Below are positions 42,743 through 52,053 of a stretch of DNA of 64,000 nt, piece after piece. The DNA is from Chloroflexota bacterium. Lineage in GTDB: Bacteria > Chloroflexota > Anaerolineae > Promineifilales > Promineifilaceae. Every line of letters begins with the position of its first letter. Position 1 is the first letter of the stretch. The position numbers were made by a program, and so were the translations under genes. The stretch spans positions 62,001 to 126,000 of the forward strand of contig JABFFZ010000003.1 of NCBI GenBank assembly GCA_013112725.1, given 5' to 3'. The notes under the pieces are model-generated. The model ran no database searches. It worked only from the letters and a program-made list of their open reading frames with translations, and was not told the DNA's origin.

Positions 42743-43738
42743 ATGCCCATCACGGCCGTAACCCCTGACATCTTTCAAGTACAAATCCCCCTACCCTTTG
42801 CCTTGCGCATTGTCAATTGTTACCTGCTGCGCGGGGACGATGGCTGGACGGTGATAGACACAGGATTGAATACCAGCAAGGCGCGGGCGGCCTGGCAGGA
42901 AGCGTTTACCAAGTTGGGCATCCGGCCACGCAAGATTGCCCAAATTGTGCTGACGCACATTCACCCCGACCATTATGGGTTGGCCGGTTGGCTGGCCGAA
43001 TGGTGCGTGGCCGATGGCGGCGAATCGCCACCGATACGTCTCTCGGCGCGGGAAGCGTGGTTGGCAGTACATTTTTGGGGCCGGGAAGTGTGGCAACAGC
43101 CGGCTTATTTGGCTTTCTGGCAGCAGTGCGCCGTGCCCGCCGACCTGGCGCAGGCTATCATGGAAACGACCGAACAAACCCGGCAGCGCACCTACCCCCA
43201 CCCGGCAGCACACCACATCATCGAACCCGGTACGCCCATCCGGTTGGGCGCGCGGCTGATGCAGCCGCTGCTGATGCCCGGCCATAGTGACGGGCAGTTG
43301 GTCTTTTATGACGCCGCCGACCGGCTGCTGCTGTGTGGCGACCATGTGCTGCAAACCATTACGCCGAATATCAGCCTGTGGCCGGATGGGGAAGCCAACC
43401 CGTTGGGGCGGTATCTGGATTCGCTGGATGAACTGGCGCGGCTGGATGTGCGGCTGGCACTGCCGGGGCATGGGCCGGTGATGGCGGATGGGGAGTTACA
43501 CGGCCGTATCACCGAAATTACCCATCACCACCAGGAACGGCTGGCGCAAACCGAGGCCGCCCTGCCCCAACCGTCCACCGTGTACGAAGTCAGCCAACGG
43601 CTGTTTAACCATGCCAACCTCAGCGTCCATGAAATGCGCTTTGCGGCCACGGAAACATTGGCCCATCTGGATTATCTGGTGCGGCACGGCCGTGCGCGAT
43701 GGCATGAGGAGGCGGTGTGGTGGTTTGAAGGTAATTGA
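42743..43738 (+). CDS. MBL-fold metallo-hydrolase
   Basis: The 331-residue protein has the metallo-beta-lactamase metal motif HIHPDHYG (His72, His74, Asp76, His77), LMPGHSDGQLVFYD for the next ligand, and LPGHGP further on. A winged-helix-like C-terminal part (~265-331) resembles the beta-lactamase-like protein 2 (LACTB2) family: hydrolases or RNA-binding ribonucleases. The start is the ATG at 42743, with no strong ribosome binding site (preceded by the hairpin). The substrate is unknown. It sits between thiolase and acyl-CoA synthetase genes, so thioester hydrolysis is a guess. Confidence 0.85.
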   Translation: MPITAVTPDIFQVQIPLPFALRIVNCYLLRGDDGWTVIDTGLNTSKARAAWQEAFTKLGIRPRKIAQIVLTHIHPDHYGLAGWLAEWCVADGGESPPIRLSAREAWLAVHFWGREVWQQPAYLAFWQQCAVPADLAQAIMETTEQTRQRTYPHPAAHHIIEPGTPIRLGARLMQPLLMPGHSDGQLVFYDAADRLLLCGDHVLQTITPNISLWPDGEANPLGRYLDSLDELARLDVRLALPGHGPVMADGELHGRITEITHHHQERLAQTEAALPQPSTVYEVSQRLFNHANLSVHEMRFAATETLAHLDYLVRHGRARWHEEAVWWFEGN

Positions 43739-43778
43739 GTAATTGGGTAATTGGGTAATTGCGTAATTACCCAATTAC
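43734..43778. terminator. TAATTGGGTAATT hairpin
   Basis: GGTAATTGAGTAATTGGGTAATT pairs with AATTACCCAATTACC around GCG, overlapping the stop codon of the metallo-hydrolase gene. Confidence 0.7.
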
Positions 43779-43823
43779 CTCCCCACATGACATTCCGCAC
43801 TACGCAAATTTTAACCTTTTATG

Positions 43824-43845
43824 TATACTAGGGACATTAGTCCCT
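43824..43845. promoter_or_regulatory. Putative -10 box and overlapping operator before acyl-CoA synthetase
   Basis: TATACT (43824-43829) is followed by AGGGACATTAGTCCCT (43830-43845), an inverted repeat centred on ATTA at the expected start of transcription. A repressor site for the acyl-CoA synthetase gene is plausible; the regulator is not in the window. Confidence 0.45.
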
Positions 43846-43882
43846 TAAACACATTACCACACCCAATTGAAGGAGGATAGTG

Positions 43883-45664
43883 ATGGCAGACACTGTATTA
43901 CACCGCTTACATGAAAACGGCCGTACCCGCCCCAACGCCCCCGCCTACTACGAAAAACGGAATAACGTCTGGGTACCCACCACCTGGCAAGAATACCTGC
44001 AACAGGTACGCCAGGCCGCCAAAGCATTGATTGCACTGGGCTTTGAACCAGGCAACAACAGCACTATTTTGGGTTTTAATCGTCCCGAATGGGTCATTTT
44101 TGACCTGGCTACCATGCTGGCTGGCGGCGCACCGGCCGGCATCTACACCACCAACTCCCCCGCCGAATGTAAATACATCATCGAAAACGCCGAGACCCCC
44201 ATCATCCTGGTGGAGAATGAAGGCCAGTGGCAAAAGATTCAAGAAGTACGAGACGACATCGCTTGTCTGAAGCATATTGTGACCATGAAAGGCTGCAAAA
44301 TAGACGATCCGATGACGCTAGACTGGGATTCATTTATGGCCAAAGGCGCCGACGTGCCCGACGCTGAAGTAGATAAACGGATGGAATCGCTGCGCGAAGA
44401 CCAGTTAGCTACATTGATTTACACCTCCGGCACCACGGGGCCACCTAAGGGCGTGATGCTCTCCCATAAAAACCTGGCGCGCACGGCCTATAACGCCGTC
44501 AAGTTGCTCAATTTAGGGCCGGCGGATTCGGCCGTTTCTTACCTGCCCTTCTCTCATATTGCCGAGCAGATGGTCTCGATTCATGCGGCTGTGACTGCCG
44601 GCTACCAGATCTATTTTGCCCAATACCCGCCGCAAGATTTCCTCAACGAGAATTTCAAAGAGGTACAGCCGACGCTGGTATTTGGTGTGCCCCGTATTTG
44701 GGAACGCATGCAGGCAGTCGTCGCCGCCAAACTGAGCCCCGCCGCCGGCGTTCGCGCCAAGATCGCGCAGTGGGCCATGGGCGTCGGCAACAAGAGTTCG
44801 GCGCTCAAAAATCAGGGCAAAGAGCCATCCGGCATGTTGGGGCTGCAATATAACATCGCCAACAAACTGGTGTTTAGCAAAGTGAAAGCCGCTTTAGGCT
44901 TTACCAATATGCGCGTGGGCGTCACCGCCGCCGCCCCCATTGCCCCCGAAATTTTGCAGTTCTTTGCCAACCTGGACATCTTCATTTACGAGCTGTATGG
45001 GCAGTCTGAAGGCAGCGGCCCCACCAGCACCAATGTGCCCGGCGCCAACAAAATTGGCACGGTGGGCCGGGCCTGGCCGGAAACGGAGATCAAGTTGGGT
45101 GAAGATGGCGAGATCATCCTGCGCGGCCCCAACGTGTTTCTGGGTTATTACCGCGATGAAAAAGCGACCAATGCCGACCTGATAGATGGCTGGTTGCACT
45201 CCGGCGATCTGGGGCAGTTTGACGAAGACGGCTACCTGAGCATTGTGGGACGCAAAAAAGAAATCATCATCACCTCTGGCGGCAAGAACATTGCCCCCAA
45301 GAACATTGAGGCGGCCTTGAAGCAGTGTGACCTGGTGTCCCAGGCGGTGGTGATTGGGGAACAGCGACGTTATATCACAGCGCTACTGACGCTTAACCCG
45401 GAGGCGGCAACGGCTTTTGCCCAGGCTAATGGGATCGAAGGACAAACCTTACATGACAATCCCAAAGTGATTGAACATCTCCAGAAAGAGATTGACGCGA
45501 AGGTGAATCCGCTTTTTGCTCGCGTGGAACAGGTGCGCCAGTTCCGGGTGCTGCCGCGTGACTTCTCCATTGAAGATGGCGAATTGACGCCCACCCTGAA
45601 AATCAAACGCCGCATTATCAACAAAAATTTTGCAGAAGAAATAGAGTCTATGTACACGGAATAG
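43883..45664 (+). CDS. Long-chain acyl-CoA synthetase (AMP-forming)
   Basis: The 593-residue enzyme has the AMP-binding loop LIYTSGTTGPPKGVMLSHKNL and the ELYGQSEGSGPTSTN motif. The GWLHSGDLGQFDEDGYLSIVGRKKEIIITSGGKNIAPKNIE hinge region and C-terminal KINPLFARVEQVR-type core place it with long-chain/very-long-chain fatty acid CoA ligases (FAA-type). It activates fatty acids for degradation or lipid synthesis. AGGAGG at 43871 sits six bases from the ATG at 43883; a GTG one codon earlier is possible. A perfect terminator follows. Confidence 0.93.
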   Translation: MADTVLHRLHENGRTRPNAPAYYEKRNNVWVPTTWQEYLQQVRQAAKALIALGFEPGNNSTILGFNRPEWVIFDLATMLAGGAPAGIYTTNSPAECKYIIENAETPIILVENEGQWQKIQEVRDDIACLKHIVTMKGCKIDDPMTLDWDSFMAKGADVPDAEVDKRMESLREDQLATLIYTSGTTGPPKGVMLSHKNLARTAYNAVKLLNLGPADSAVSYLPFSHIAEQMVSIHAAVTAGYQIYFAQYPPQDFLNENFKEVQPTLVFGVPRIWERMQAVVAAKLSPAAGVRAKIAQWAMGVGNKSSALKNQGKEPSGMLGLQYNIANKLVFSKVKAALGFTNMRVGVTAAAPIAPEILQFFANLDIFIYELYGQSEGSGPTSTNVPGANKIGTVGRAWPETEIKLGEDGEIILRGPNVFLGYYRDEKATNADLIDGWLHSGDLGQFDEDGYLSIVGRKKEIIITSGGKNIAPKNIEAALKQCDLVSQAVVIGEQRRYITALLTLNPEAATAFAQANGIEGQTLHDNPKVIEHLQKEIDAKVNPLFARVEQVRQFRVLPRDFSIEDGELTPTLKIKRRIINKNFAEEIESMYTE

Positions 45665-45686
45665 GCAGTATTGTTTTGCTGGTTAG

Positions 45687-45722
45687 AAAACGGCCGTACC
45701 CTTCCCGGTACGGCCGTTTTTT
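45687..45722 (+). terminator. Rho-independent terminator from two inverted ACGGCCGT octamers
   Basis: AAAACGGCCGTACC (45687-45700) pairs with GGTACGGCCGTTTT (45707-45720) across CTTCCC and is followed by more T. It is the classic stem plus U-tract, and both arms contain the octamer. Confidence 0.88.
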
Positions 45723-45941
45723 GTCCTTTTGTCCAGTTTGACAGCCTATTGGCTGTTGTTATAATTGCTCCTGGCTTTTTGGTCTGCATACAGGTGTGGG
45801 GCCCAACGAGCATTACCAACAACTACATCTGGCTTAAAAAGCAGCTGCTTCATCCCCAGCATCCGTAGTCACCAAACTTACCATCCATATGGAAAGGCGC
45901 AGACTGAATCAAAATCACCCCTGCGTCAGGAGAATCTTGTC

Positions 45942-46742
45942 ATGAGTGAAGAAATGCAAACAATAGAAGAGGATACGCCAACCTCTAAACCCCAAAGCAT
46001 CAACGATCTGAAGCCCAAAATGAAACTAAACGGGATCGTGACGCGCATTGAATTGTATGGCGCGTTTATTGATCTGGGGATTGGCGTCAACGCCCTCATC
46101 CATATTTCACAGTTGGGCCAGGAACATGTGAACCGGGTGGCGGATGTGTTGAGCGTGGGACAGGAAGTGTCCGTGTGGGTTGATAAGGTGGATACGGCCC
46201 GCAACCAGATTATGGTCTCCATGATTGAGCCGTTGGCCGTAGATTGGAATGACCTGGAAATCGGCCAGGTGTACACCGGCACAATTACCCGATTGGAGAA
46301 TTTTGGCGCTTTTGTCAACATCGGCGCAGAACGGGAAGGGTTGGTTCACATCAGCGAACTGAATCACAACTATGTGAAACACCCCAGCGAAGCGGTGCGT
46401 GTGGGCGAAGAAGTGCAGGTGCAGGTGTTAGGGTTTAGCCGGCGCAAGCGGCGGATTGACCTGAGCATTAAGGCGACGCTGGAAAAGCCCGAACCTGTGG
46501 CGGCTCCGGCCAGAATGGAAGCACAGGTCGAGGAGTACGATGAGCTGGAAGAAGAGGAAGAAGCGTTGTCGGCGATGGAGTTTGCTTTGCGGCAGGCGCT
46601 TGGTGATGAGTATGACAGCGGCAAAGGCAATCGCAATCGTAACAAGAAGGCGAGCAAGAATCGCCGCCGCAATGAACGTGACCGCATTCGGGCACAGCAG
46701 GATGATATTTTAAGCCGCACGCTGCATGTGCATCAGAATTAA
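45942..46742 (+). CDS. Protein with two S1 RNA-binding domains
   Basis: The 266-residue protein starts at the ATG at 45942 with AGGAGA upstream. Two S1 OB-folds occupy ~24-92 (LNGIVTRIELYGAFIDLGIGVNALIHISQLG) and ~107-177 (YTGTITRLENFGAFVNIGAEREGLVHISELNH). An acidic stretch (EEYDELEEEEEAL) and a basic Arg/Asn/Lys tail (RNRNKKASKNRRRNERDR) follow. It resembles ribosomal protein S1-related factors of Chloroflexota, with RNA or ribosome binding as the likely role. An in-frame upstream extension to 45765 lacks a ribosome binding site. A strong terminator follows at 46777. Confidence 0.9.
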   Translation: MSEEMQTIEEDTPTSKPQSINDLKPKMKLNGIVTRIELYGAFIDLGIGVNALIHISQLGQEHVNRVADVLSVGQEVSVWVDKVDTARNQIMVSMIEPLAVDWNDLEIGQVYTGTITRLENFGAFVNIGAEREGLVHISELNHNYVKHPSEAVRVGEEVQVQVLGFSRRKRRIDLSIKATLEKPEPVAAPARMEAQVEEYDELEEEEEALSAMEFALRQALGDEYDSGKGNRNRNKKASKNRRRNERDRIRAQQDDILSRTLHVHQN

Positions 46743-46776
46743 GAGCCGGTAATCGGTAATCGGTAATCGAAATGAT

Positions 46777-46804
46777 AAAGCCCCTGAATAGGGGCTTTTT
46801 TTAT
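46777..46804 (+). terminator. Rho-independent terminator
   Basis: AAAGCCCCT (46777-46785) pairs with AGGGGCTTT (46790-46798) around GAAT, followed by a T-tract. GGTAATCGGTAATC word repeats (46750-46770) lie just before it. Confidence 0.9.
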
Positions 46805-46848
46805 TCGAGCAGCCAGGCGGAAACATACCAAAACAATTGATTCCCTGA

Positions 46849-49311
46849 TTACCGGATCAGCAGCACTCCCCCTTCATCTGCCTGGAATTGGGCGCCGGGT
46901 TGCACAGTGACGCGCATCCCCTCTGCACCCGGCTCTATCTGCACATCGTAGCCGCTGCCGAGGGGCAGGCCAGTGATCAGGTGGGTGGTGGTATTAGCCG
47001 GGGCGGTGTAGCTGAGTGCGTGGGGGAACGGCTGCCCGATGGTTTGGGCAAACAACACGGCCGTACCACCCACCACCGCCCCTTCCCACAACCCCTCCTC
47101 ACTTTGCAGCAGGGTCGCGGGCACGGCCGTTGCCCCGCCATCCGCCCCTTGCAATATATGAAGCATCTGCACAGCCGTTGGCGCGCCCGGCGCTTCCGTC
47201 ATCAACCGCACCGTCATCGGTTCGTGGTGGGCAATGGTCTCTTCCACGTACTGTTCGGTGTTGTTCACTGCTTGCAGGCTGGCCCCGGCGGGCAGGAGGA
47301 CGGTGACAAACAACTGCTGTCCGCCCGGTGTGACGGAGATGGCTTGCGGCCCGTTCACGGTGGCCGGGTTTGCCAACTGCAACCACCACCGTTTGGCATA
47401 CCCTTCGCCCGTGGAGATGGCGCGGTCATACACCACCACCACGTCTGGTTTGAGCCACAATAAACTGCGGCTGGCATGTTGCACGGCCGTAGCCCCCTCA
47501 TTGGCGCTGTTGTAAAGCGGCGTGGCGTCCCCGGTGACGTAGGTGAAGAGCGAGTTGGTGCTGTAGGCCAGCAGTGTCGGGTCGCCATCGCTGACCAGAT
47601 TCCACTGAGAGCCGCGCCGCCACAAATCAATCCGCCAATCGCTGTCGTCCCGGTCTATCGGGCGGTCATTGCCAATGGTCAGCGTGTTGTAAAACTCACT
47701 GCTGGCGATGCCTTCGGCGATGTTGGCGTAGCCGGTGCGCCCTTTGGTCAACCATTCACCGTTGCGGAGCAGTTCAAAATGGTTGCCGTCCGCCATCTGG
47801 TGGTCAATGCTGTTCCAGCCCAGGCGGTAGTTGAACCAGGCGGCACGGCCGTCCCAACCGGTGCGGCTGAATACCCGGTTCAGCCCCGGCGCGTAAAAGT
47901 CTAGCGGCCATGCCGGGCGGGGGTCGGTGGGTGTTGTACCCGGCGGCAGCAGCATGAAGTAAAGAATGGCCTCGCGGAAATCATTGGGATTGCGCACCCA
48001 CTCCGTCAGGTATGTTTCACCGCCCGACGCGGTGTGGATGGCGCTCCAGCGGATGGCGTTTAAGGCCGCCGGGTCGGTGAGCAGGTGTCCCAATGCGCCA
48101 AAGGAACTGATAAAGTTGGGCAGGCGGTAATCCTGCGCATCGCCATACCACGCCGGTTGGTATTCCCACAGCAATTCCCCATCCCGGTCAAATTCCGTCG
48201 CTCCCGGACTGATAGAATGCAGATACCCGGTCACAAAATCAGACCAGAAGGTGTGGTCAAAGGCCGCCGCCGCGCCGGGCGTCTGGCTGCTTTGTAAGGC
48301 CCATAAAAATTGGGTCACATAGCTGGCTGTTTGCGGACTGTATTCAAACCCTTCGGGCAGCAGGCCGCCGCGGGCATCCTGGCTGATGAGGTGGTTGAAG
48401 ATGTAGAGGTACGATCCGGTGGCAATGTCCAGGTAGTGGCGCAGCTCGCCGTGGGGGTCATCGGCCGCGTCCATAGCCAGAGCCATCAGGCCCAGATTGC
48501 GCATGTGGGCGGCGTAATAGTTGTTGCCCGCAAAACGGACCTGCTGCTCATCGGCCAGCAGTTGGGGGTCATTGACCATGCCCACCGGTTCGGGGTGATG
48601 GTAGCCGCGGGTGATGATCTCCTCGCTCCAACGGCTGAAGACCTGGTGGATGGTGGTTTTGTCTACGGCCGTGAGCGCCGGATAGATCCAGTCCACCACC
48701 AGCGGGAACGCCTCGCCATGATACCGCGCCCGGTCCCGGTCAGAGGTGAAAAAGTCGGGGTGGCGGAAGGGTGGGTACTGCTGGCTTTCGTTGCAGACGA
48801 CGTTTTCGGCGCTGGCCGGCCCCTGGGCAGCCAGATTCATCATGTACATGAGCAGGGTGCGGGCGCGTTGGGTGTACTCCGCGCGCATGGCCGGGTCAGG
48901 GTCAACCAGGGAGAGGAAGGCGAACAGTTCGGCGTACATTTCGGTGGGGTACTCTTCGTAGCCGATATTGCCGCAATCCTGGTCGGGCACACGCCCGGCG
49001 TTCATGTCGGCGCGGGCGCGTTCGGCCAGCAGTTGCAGCCCGTCTCGCCACAGGGGGTTGTTTTCATTGGCCCAGGCGCGGTACACCTCCACGTCGGCGG
49101 GTGTGAGCCAGAGACGGGGATGGGTGGTGGCGGGAAGTGAGGCGGACTCTGTCAGGGAGGTGGGTGAGGGGGCGAGGGTCACGGCCGTATCTGCCGCAGG
49201 GGAAAGGGGGGTGGTCAGGGGAACGGCCGTTGCCGTTACTCCCACTTCCTCAGATCCGCCGCAAGCCGCTAACAAAAAAACCAGTAATACCAGATATAAA
49301 ATGTGCCGCAT
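46849..49311 (-). CDS. Secreted heparinase II/III-like lipoprotein
   Basis: The 820-residue lipoprotein has a signal MRHILYLVLLVFLLAAC with lipobox LAAC, and AAGGAG before the ATG. A Thr/Pro-rich linker to ~60 leads to an alpha/alpha toroid part (HPRLWLTPADVEVYRAWA and following). A beta-sandwich part follows with NYRLGWNSIDHQMADGNHFELLRNGEWLTKGRTGY, as in heparinase II/III-like polysaccharide lyases. The active site His/Tyr pair is plausible around DHQMADGNHFE. It probably degrades sulfated or uronic-acid glycans at the cell surface. Two further exported proteins lie upstream on the same strand. Confidence 0.8.
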   Translation of the reverse strand: MRHILYLVLLVFLLAACGGSEEVGVTATAVPLTTPLSPAADTAVTLAPSPTSLTESASLPATTHPRLWLTPADVEVYRAWANENNPLWRDGLQLLAERARADMNAGRVPDQDCGNIGYEEYPTEMYAELFAFLSLVDPDPAMRAEYTQRARTLLMYMMNLAAQGPASAENVVCNESQQYPPFRHPDFFTSDRDRARYHGEAFPLVVDWIYPALTAVDKTTIHQVFSRWSEEIITRGYHHPEPVGMVNDPQLLADEQQVRFAGNNYYAAHMRNLGLMALAMDAADDPHGELRHYLDIATGSYLYIFNHLISQDARGGLLPEGFEYSPQTASYVTQFLWALQSSQTPGAAAAFDHTFWSDFVTGYLHSISPGATEFDRDGELLWEYQPAWYGDAQDYRLPNFISSFGALGHLLTDPAALNAIRWSAIHTASGGETYLTEWVRNPNDFREAILYFMLLPPGTTPTDPRPAWPLDFYAPGLNRVFSRTGWDGRAAWFNYRLGWNSIDHQMADGNHFELLRNGEWLTKGRTGYANIAEGIASSEFYNTLTIGNDRPIDRDDSDWRIDLWRRGSQWNLVSDGDPTLLAYSTNSLFTYVTGDATPLYNSANEGATAVQHASRSLLWLKPDVVVVYDRAISTGEGYAKRWWLQLANPATVNGPQAISVTPGGQQLFVTVLLPAGASLQAVNNTEQYVEETIAHHEPMTVRLMTEAPGAPTAVQMLHILQGADGGATAVPATLLQSEEGLWEGAVVGGTAVLFAQTIGQPFPHALSYTAPANTTTHLITGLPLGSGYDVQIEPGAEGMRVTVQPGAQFQADEGGVLLIR

Positions 49312-49324
49312 GGGAACTCCTTTG

Positions 49325-49350
49325 AAAATTATGAATTATGAAGGATGAAG
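49325..49350. repeat. AAAATTATGAATTATGAAGG word repeat
   Basis: GAAAATTATGAATTATGAAGGATGAAGGATGAA sits upstream of the heparinase-like gene. It is the same word set as at 32289 and 62187. Confidence 0.5.
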
Positions 49351-49516
49351 GATGAATAAAGAAAAAATCCGCGTCATCGGCGTTTGTCCGCGTCCTATTT
49401 TCATTCTTCGTGGTGCGTTACCACTCATGTAAACTGCCTCGAAAATAGGAAAGCGTGATGCGTGAGATTTTGCTGGTCACGCATCACGTTTCACGCATCA
49501 CGGGCCGGGCAAAGGT

Positions 49517-51166
49517 TTAGCGCACGACAACGGGCAGATAAAGCCGGAAGGCCACAGCGCCATATTCCACAGCGCCCACATCACAAATACCCACGCGGGC
49601 CGCGCTGCGCTGGTCGGTGGCCTGGCAAAAGCCAGCATCACCGGCATCAATCAATGGGCTGCCCGGCAGCGGCAGGATGGTTTGCATGGAAAACGCCCCA
49701 CCGTTAAAAGCCGGGCTGCCCAGCAGCAGGTCACCCACGTAGTTATCCTGGTCGGTGGCATCGCTGAAGGAGGCGCAGCTACCCTGGCTGATATTGTGCC
49801 CCAGCGACAGAAAGAGGCCGCCGTCACAGTTAACGGCGCTGCCAATAATGACGCTGTTGACGGTTTGCACCACACCTGGATTTTGCGGCGTCTGCGGGGA
49901 ATCTTCGTAAATGGCGTTTCCGGCTATCCCGGCGATATTGTCCCCCAGGGTGACGTTGCTGAGGATGGCGTAACGGCCGTAATGGTAAAACGCACCGCCC
50001 AGCCCCGCTGCCGTATTATTGGTCAGGGTAACATTGGTCAGCGTCAGGTTGTCATCAGATGCCTGAAAGATGCCGCCGCCATTGTTCATGGCCACGTTGC
50101 CGCTGATGGTGGCATTGGTGATAAAAACTGTCCCGCCCGCATGGTACAGGCCACCGCCATCGGTGGCCCCACCGCCTACCAAATTGGCGACATTATTGAG
50201 CAAGTTTACATCGTGCATGGTCAACGACGCGCCGTAAGTGCTGATGCCGCCGCCTTCGTAGGCGAAGTTGTCAATGAAGGAGGTTTGTTGCACAACGGCC
50301 GTGCCGCCGATGTTCCACAACCCACCCCCACTGCCGCTGGCGTCATTTGCTGTCAGCAGGCTGTGGGTGATGGTGATAGCACCGCTGTTTTCGATGCCGC
50401 CGCCGTAGCCGCCGCTATTTTGGCTAAAGGTGGTGCTGTGGAGCACGGCCGTAGCCCCCGCCGCCACATACAGCCCGCCCCCATCCAGCGCGCTGTTGCC
50501 GCTAAACCGGCTGTGCTGCACAGTGAGTGAGCCGAGAGTCGAATTTTCAACAGCGCCGCCCCGCCCTAAACCGCCGGTTGCCTGATTGCTAGCAAACGTG
50601 GCCCCCGTGATGGTCACGTCGCAGCCGTCGTTAAAGATAGCCCCGGCAGTATCGGCCGTGTTGTTTTGGAACAGGCTGTTGGCAATGGTCAGCGAGCCAT
50701 CGTAGCAGTAGATGGCCCCGCCGGCAACGGAACTGGTATTGTCCAAAAATTGCACGTTTTCCAGAATGACCTCGGCCCCGGAGGCTTCCACCGCGCCGCC
50801 ATTTACCAGGGAGTTGCCCTGGCGCAGGGTGATGTTTTGCAGCCGGAAAGTGATGCCTGGCCCGGCAAAAAAGTGACGGTCATTGTTGTTGGCGTCCAGG
50901 ATGATACGGCCGTTGCCGTTCACCGTCACATTCCCCAAAGTCAAAAATTTGGTGCTGCTCAAGGTAATGGTGGTCACAGCCGGGCCACAGTTAAACGTAA
51001 TAATCCCGCCGCCGCTGCTGGCGGTCGTCAGCGCCGTGTCAAAAGCGGCTTCGGTGCAACTGGCCGGGTCGCCATTGCCCACCACCGCATCCGCCGCGCG
51101 CGTCAGGCGTGCGCCGGTGATTAAAATCAGCAAGAGAATGGTTAAGCAGGTGATCTGTTGTTTCAT
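49517..51166 (-). CDS. Secreted right-handed parallel beta-helix protein
   Basis: The 549-residue product from the ATG at 51166 has a signal peptide (MKQQITCLTILLLILITGARLTRA) and a long solenoid of about 20 imperfect repeats (GGAIYCYDGSLTIANSLFQNNTA, GGGLYVAAGATAVLHSTTFSQNS). Such repeats form parallel beta-helices of the polymorphic-outer-membrane/pectin-lyase type. The C-terminus FRLYLPVVVR matches the tail of the glycoside hydrolase. It is probably a cell-surface or extracellular adhesin or structural protein; no catalytic residues are identifiable. Upstream of the ATG is a TAATTGGGTAATT hairpin. Confidence 0.85.
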   Translation of the reverse strand: MKQQITCLTILLLILITGARLTRAADAVVGNGDPASCTEAAFDTALTTASSGGGIITFNCGPAVTTITLSSTKFLTLGNVTVNGNGRIILDANNNDRHFFAGPGITFRLQNITLRQGNSLVNGGAVEASGAEVILENVQFLDNTSSVAGGAIYCYDGSLTIANSLFQNNTADTAGAIFNDGCDVTITGATFASNQATGGLGRGGAVENSTLGSLTVQHSRFSGNSALDGGGLYVAAGATAVLHSTTFSQNSGGYGGGIENSGAITITHSLLTANDASGSGGGLWNIGGTAVVQQTSFIDNFAYEGGGISTYGASLTMHDVNLLNNVANLVGGGATDGGGLYHAGGTVFITNATISGNVAMNNGGGIFQASDDNLTLTNVTLTNNTAAGLGGAFYHYGRYAILSNVTLGDNIAGIAGNAIYEDSPQTPQNPGVVQTVNSVIIGSAVNCDGGLFLSLGHNISQGSCASFSDATDQDNYVGDLLLGSPAFNGGAFSMQTILPLPGSPLIDAGDAGFCQATDQRSAARVGICDVGAVEYGAVAFRLYLPVVVR

Positions 51167-51177
51167 CGGTTTTTCCA

Positions 51178-51243
51178 GAGGTAATTGGGTAATTGAGTAA
51201 TTGGGTAATTGCATCGCCCATTACCCAATTACCCATTTACTCA
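51178..51243. terminator. TAATTGGGTAATT hairpin
   Basis: GTAATTGGGTAATTGAGTAATTGGGTAATTG pairs with CATTACCCAATTACCCATTTACTC, between the beta-helix gene and the preceding lipoprotein gene. It starts 12 bp from the beta-helix start codon and overlaps the lipoprotein stop. Confidence 0.65.
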
Positions 51244-51899
51244 ATATCTTTACACGTCCATGACATCGAAAAATCAAGGCGGGCGTCCGGATCGGGGTTG
51301 CTCACCAGAAGGGAAGCGATTTCCACCAAATTGCTGGCCTGGACGCTGCCTGAACCGTCGGCGGCCAGGGTAACCACGGCCGTAGACCCTTCCCCATTAG
51401 AAAACGCCCGTCCATCCACCTCAATCGTCGGGAACACATCGGGCATACCGTTGGTGACGACGGCCGTTAAGTCATAACTGCCTGGCCCCGTATAGGCGCT
51501 GATGCGGGTGAGGGCGACGGTCATTTGTTTATCACCGACGGCCGTGATGAAGGGGAGTTCCACAATACGCGCCGCGCCGGGTGCGGCCCAGGCGGTGCAA
51601 TCGCTCACCTGGTAATGGTTCGTGCCGGTGGTGGCTTCGGCTGGGACTGTGCCGGTGGTCACGGCCGTCACGCAAAAGCGCAGATAATCTTCACAGCCGG
51701 GCGTGGCCGGTTTTGCCGGTTCCGCCTCAACTTCCAGCGCCTCCGCGACCAGCGCGATCTCCGCCGGTACATCAGCCGGGGCCACCGCGATGGTGGACGT
51801 ATCGGTAGAAGGTGTATCGGCCGTGCCGCCGCCGCAGGCCACGCCGGCGGCCAGCAGGGCGCTTAACAAAATGAGTAAAACGAGGGTTGATTTTTTCAT
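51237..51899 (-). CDS. Hypothetical lipoprotein
   Basis: The 220-residue product starts MKKSTLVLLILLSALLAAGVAC, a lipoprotein signal with lipobox VAC. A Thr/Asp/Ala linker (~25-65) leads to a domain with TPGCEDYLRFCVTAVTTG and a beta-rich C-terminal half ending MSWTCKDIE; cysteine positions suggest a disulfide. I do not recognise the family. The ATG follows AAGGAACAACGTCAG. The gene lies divergent from the STAND regulator and may be cotranscribed with the beta-helix gene despite the hairpin between them. Confidence 0.75.
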   Translation of the reverse strand: MKKSTLVLLILLSALLAAGVACGGGTADTPSTDTSTIAVAPADVPAEIALVAEALEVEAEPAKPATPGCEDYLRFCVTAVTTGTVPAEATTGTNHYQVSDCTAWAAPGAARIVELPFITAVGDKQMTVALTRISAYTGPGSYDLTAVVTNGMPDVFPTIEVDGRAFSNGEGSTAVVTLAADGSGSVQASNLVEIASLLVSNPDPDARLDFSMSWTCKDIE

Positions 51900-51926
51900 C
51901 TGACGTTGTTCCTTGTTGTGAATAGG

Positions 51927-51973
51927 TAATGCTGATCGTGGTTGTTTCGATCATTTCGATGGTGACGATCAGC
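51927..51973. promoter_or_regulatory. CTGATCGT...ACGATCAG inverted repeat
   Basis: GCTGATCGT and ACGATCAGC arms flank TTTCGATCATTTCGATG, which also contains CGAT repeats. It lies between the divergent lipoprotein and regulator genes and could be an operator. Confidence 0.4.
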
Positions 51974-52053
51974 CGTTTTATTTCCATCGCGGCATGATAG
52001 GGATACGGCCGTAACCAAAGGTGACATTTCGTGACAACAGGGATCCGCGAAAG

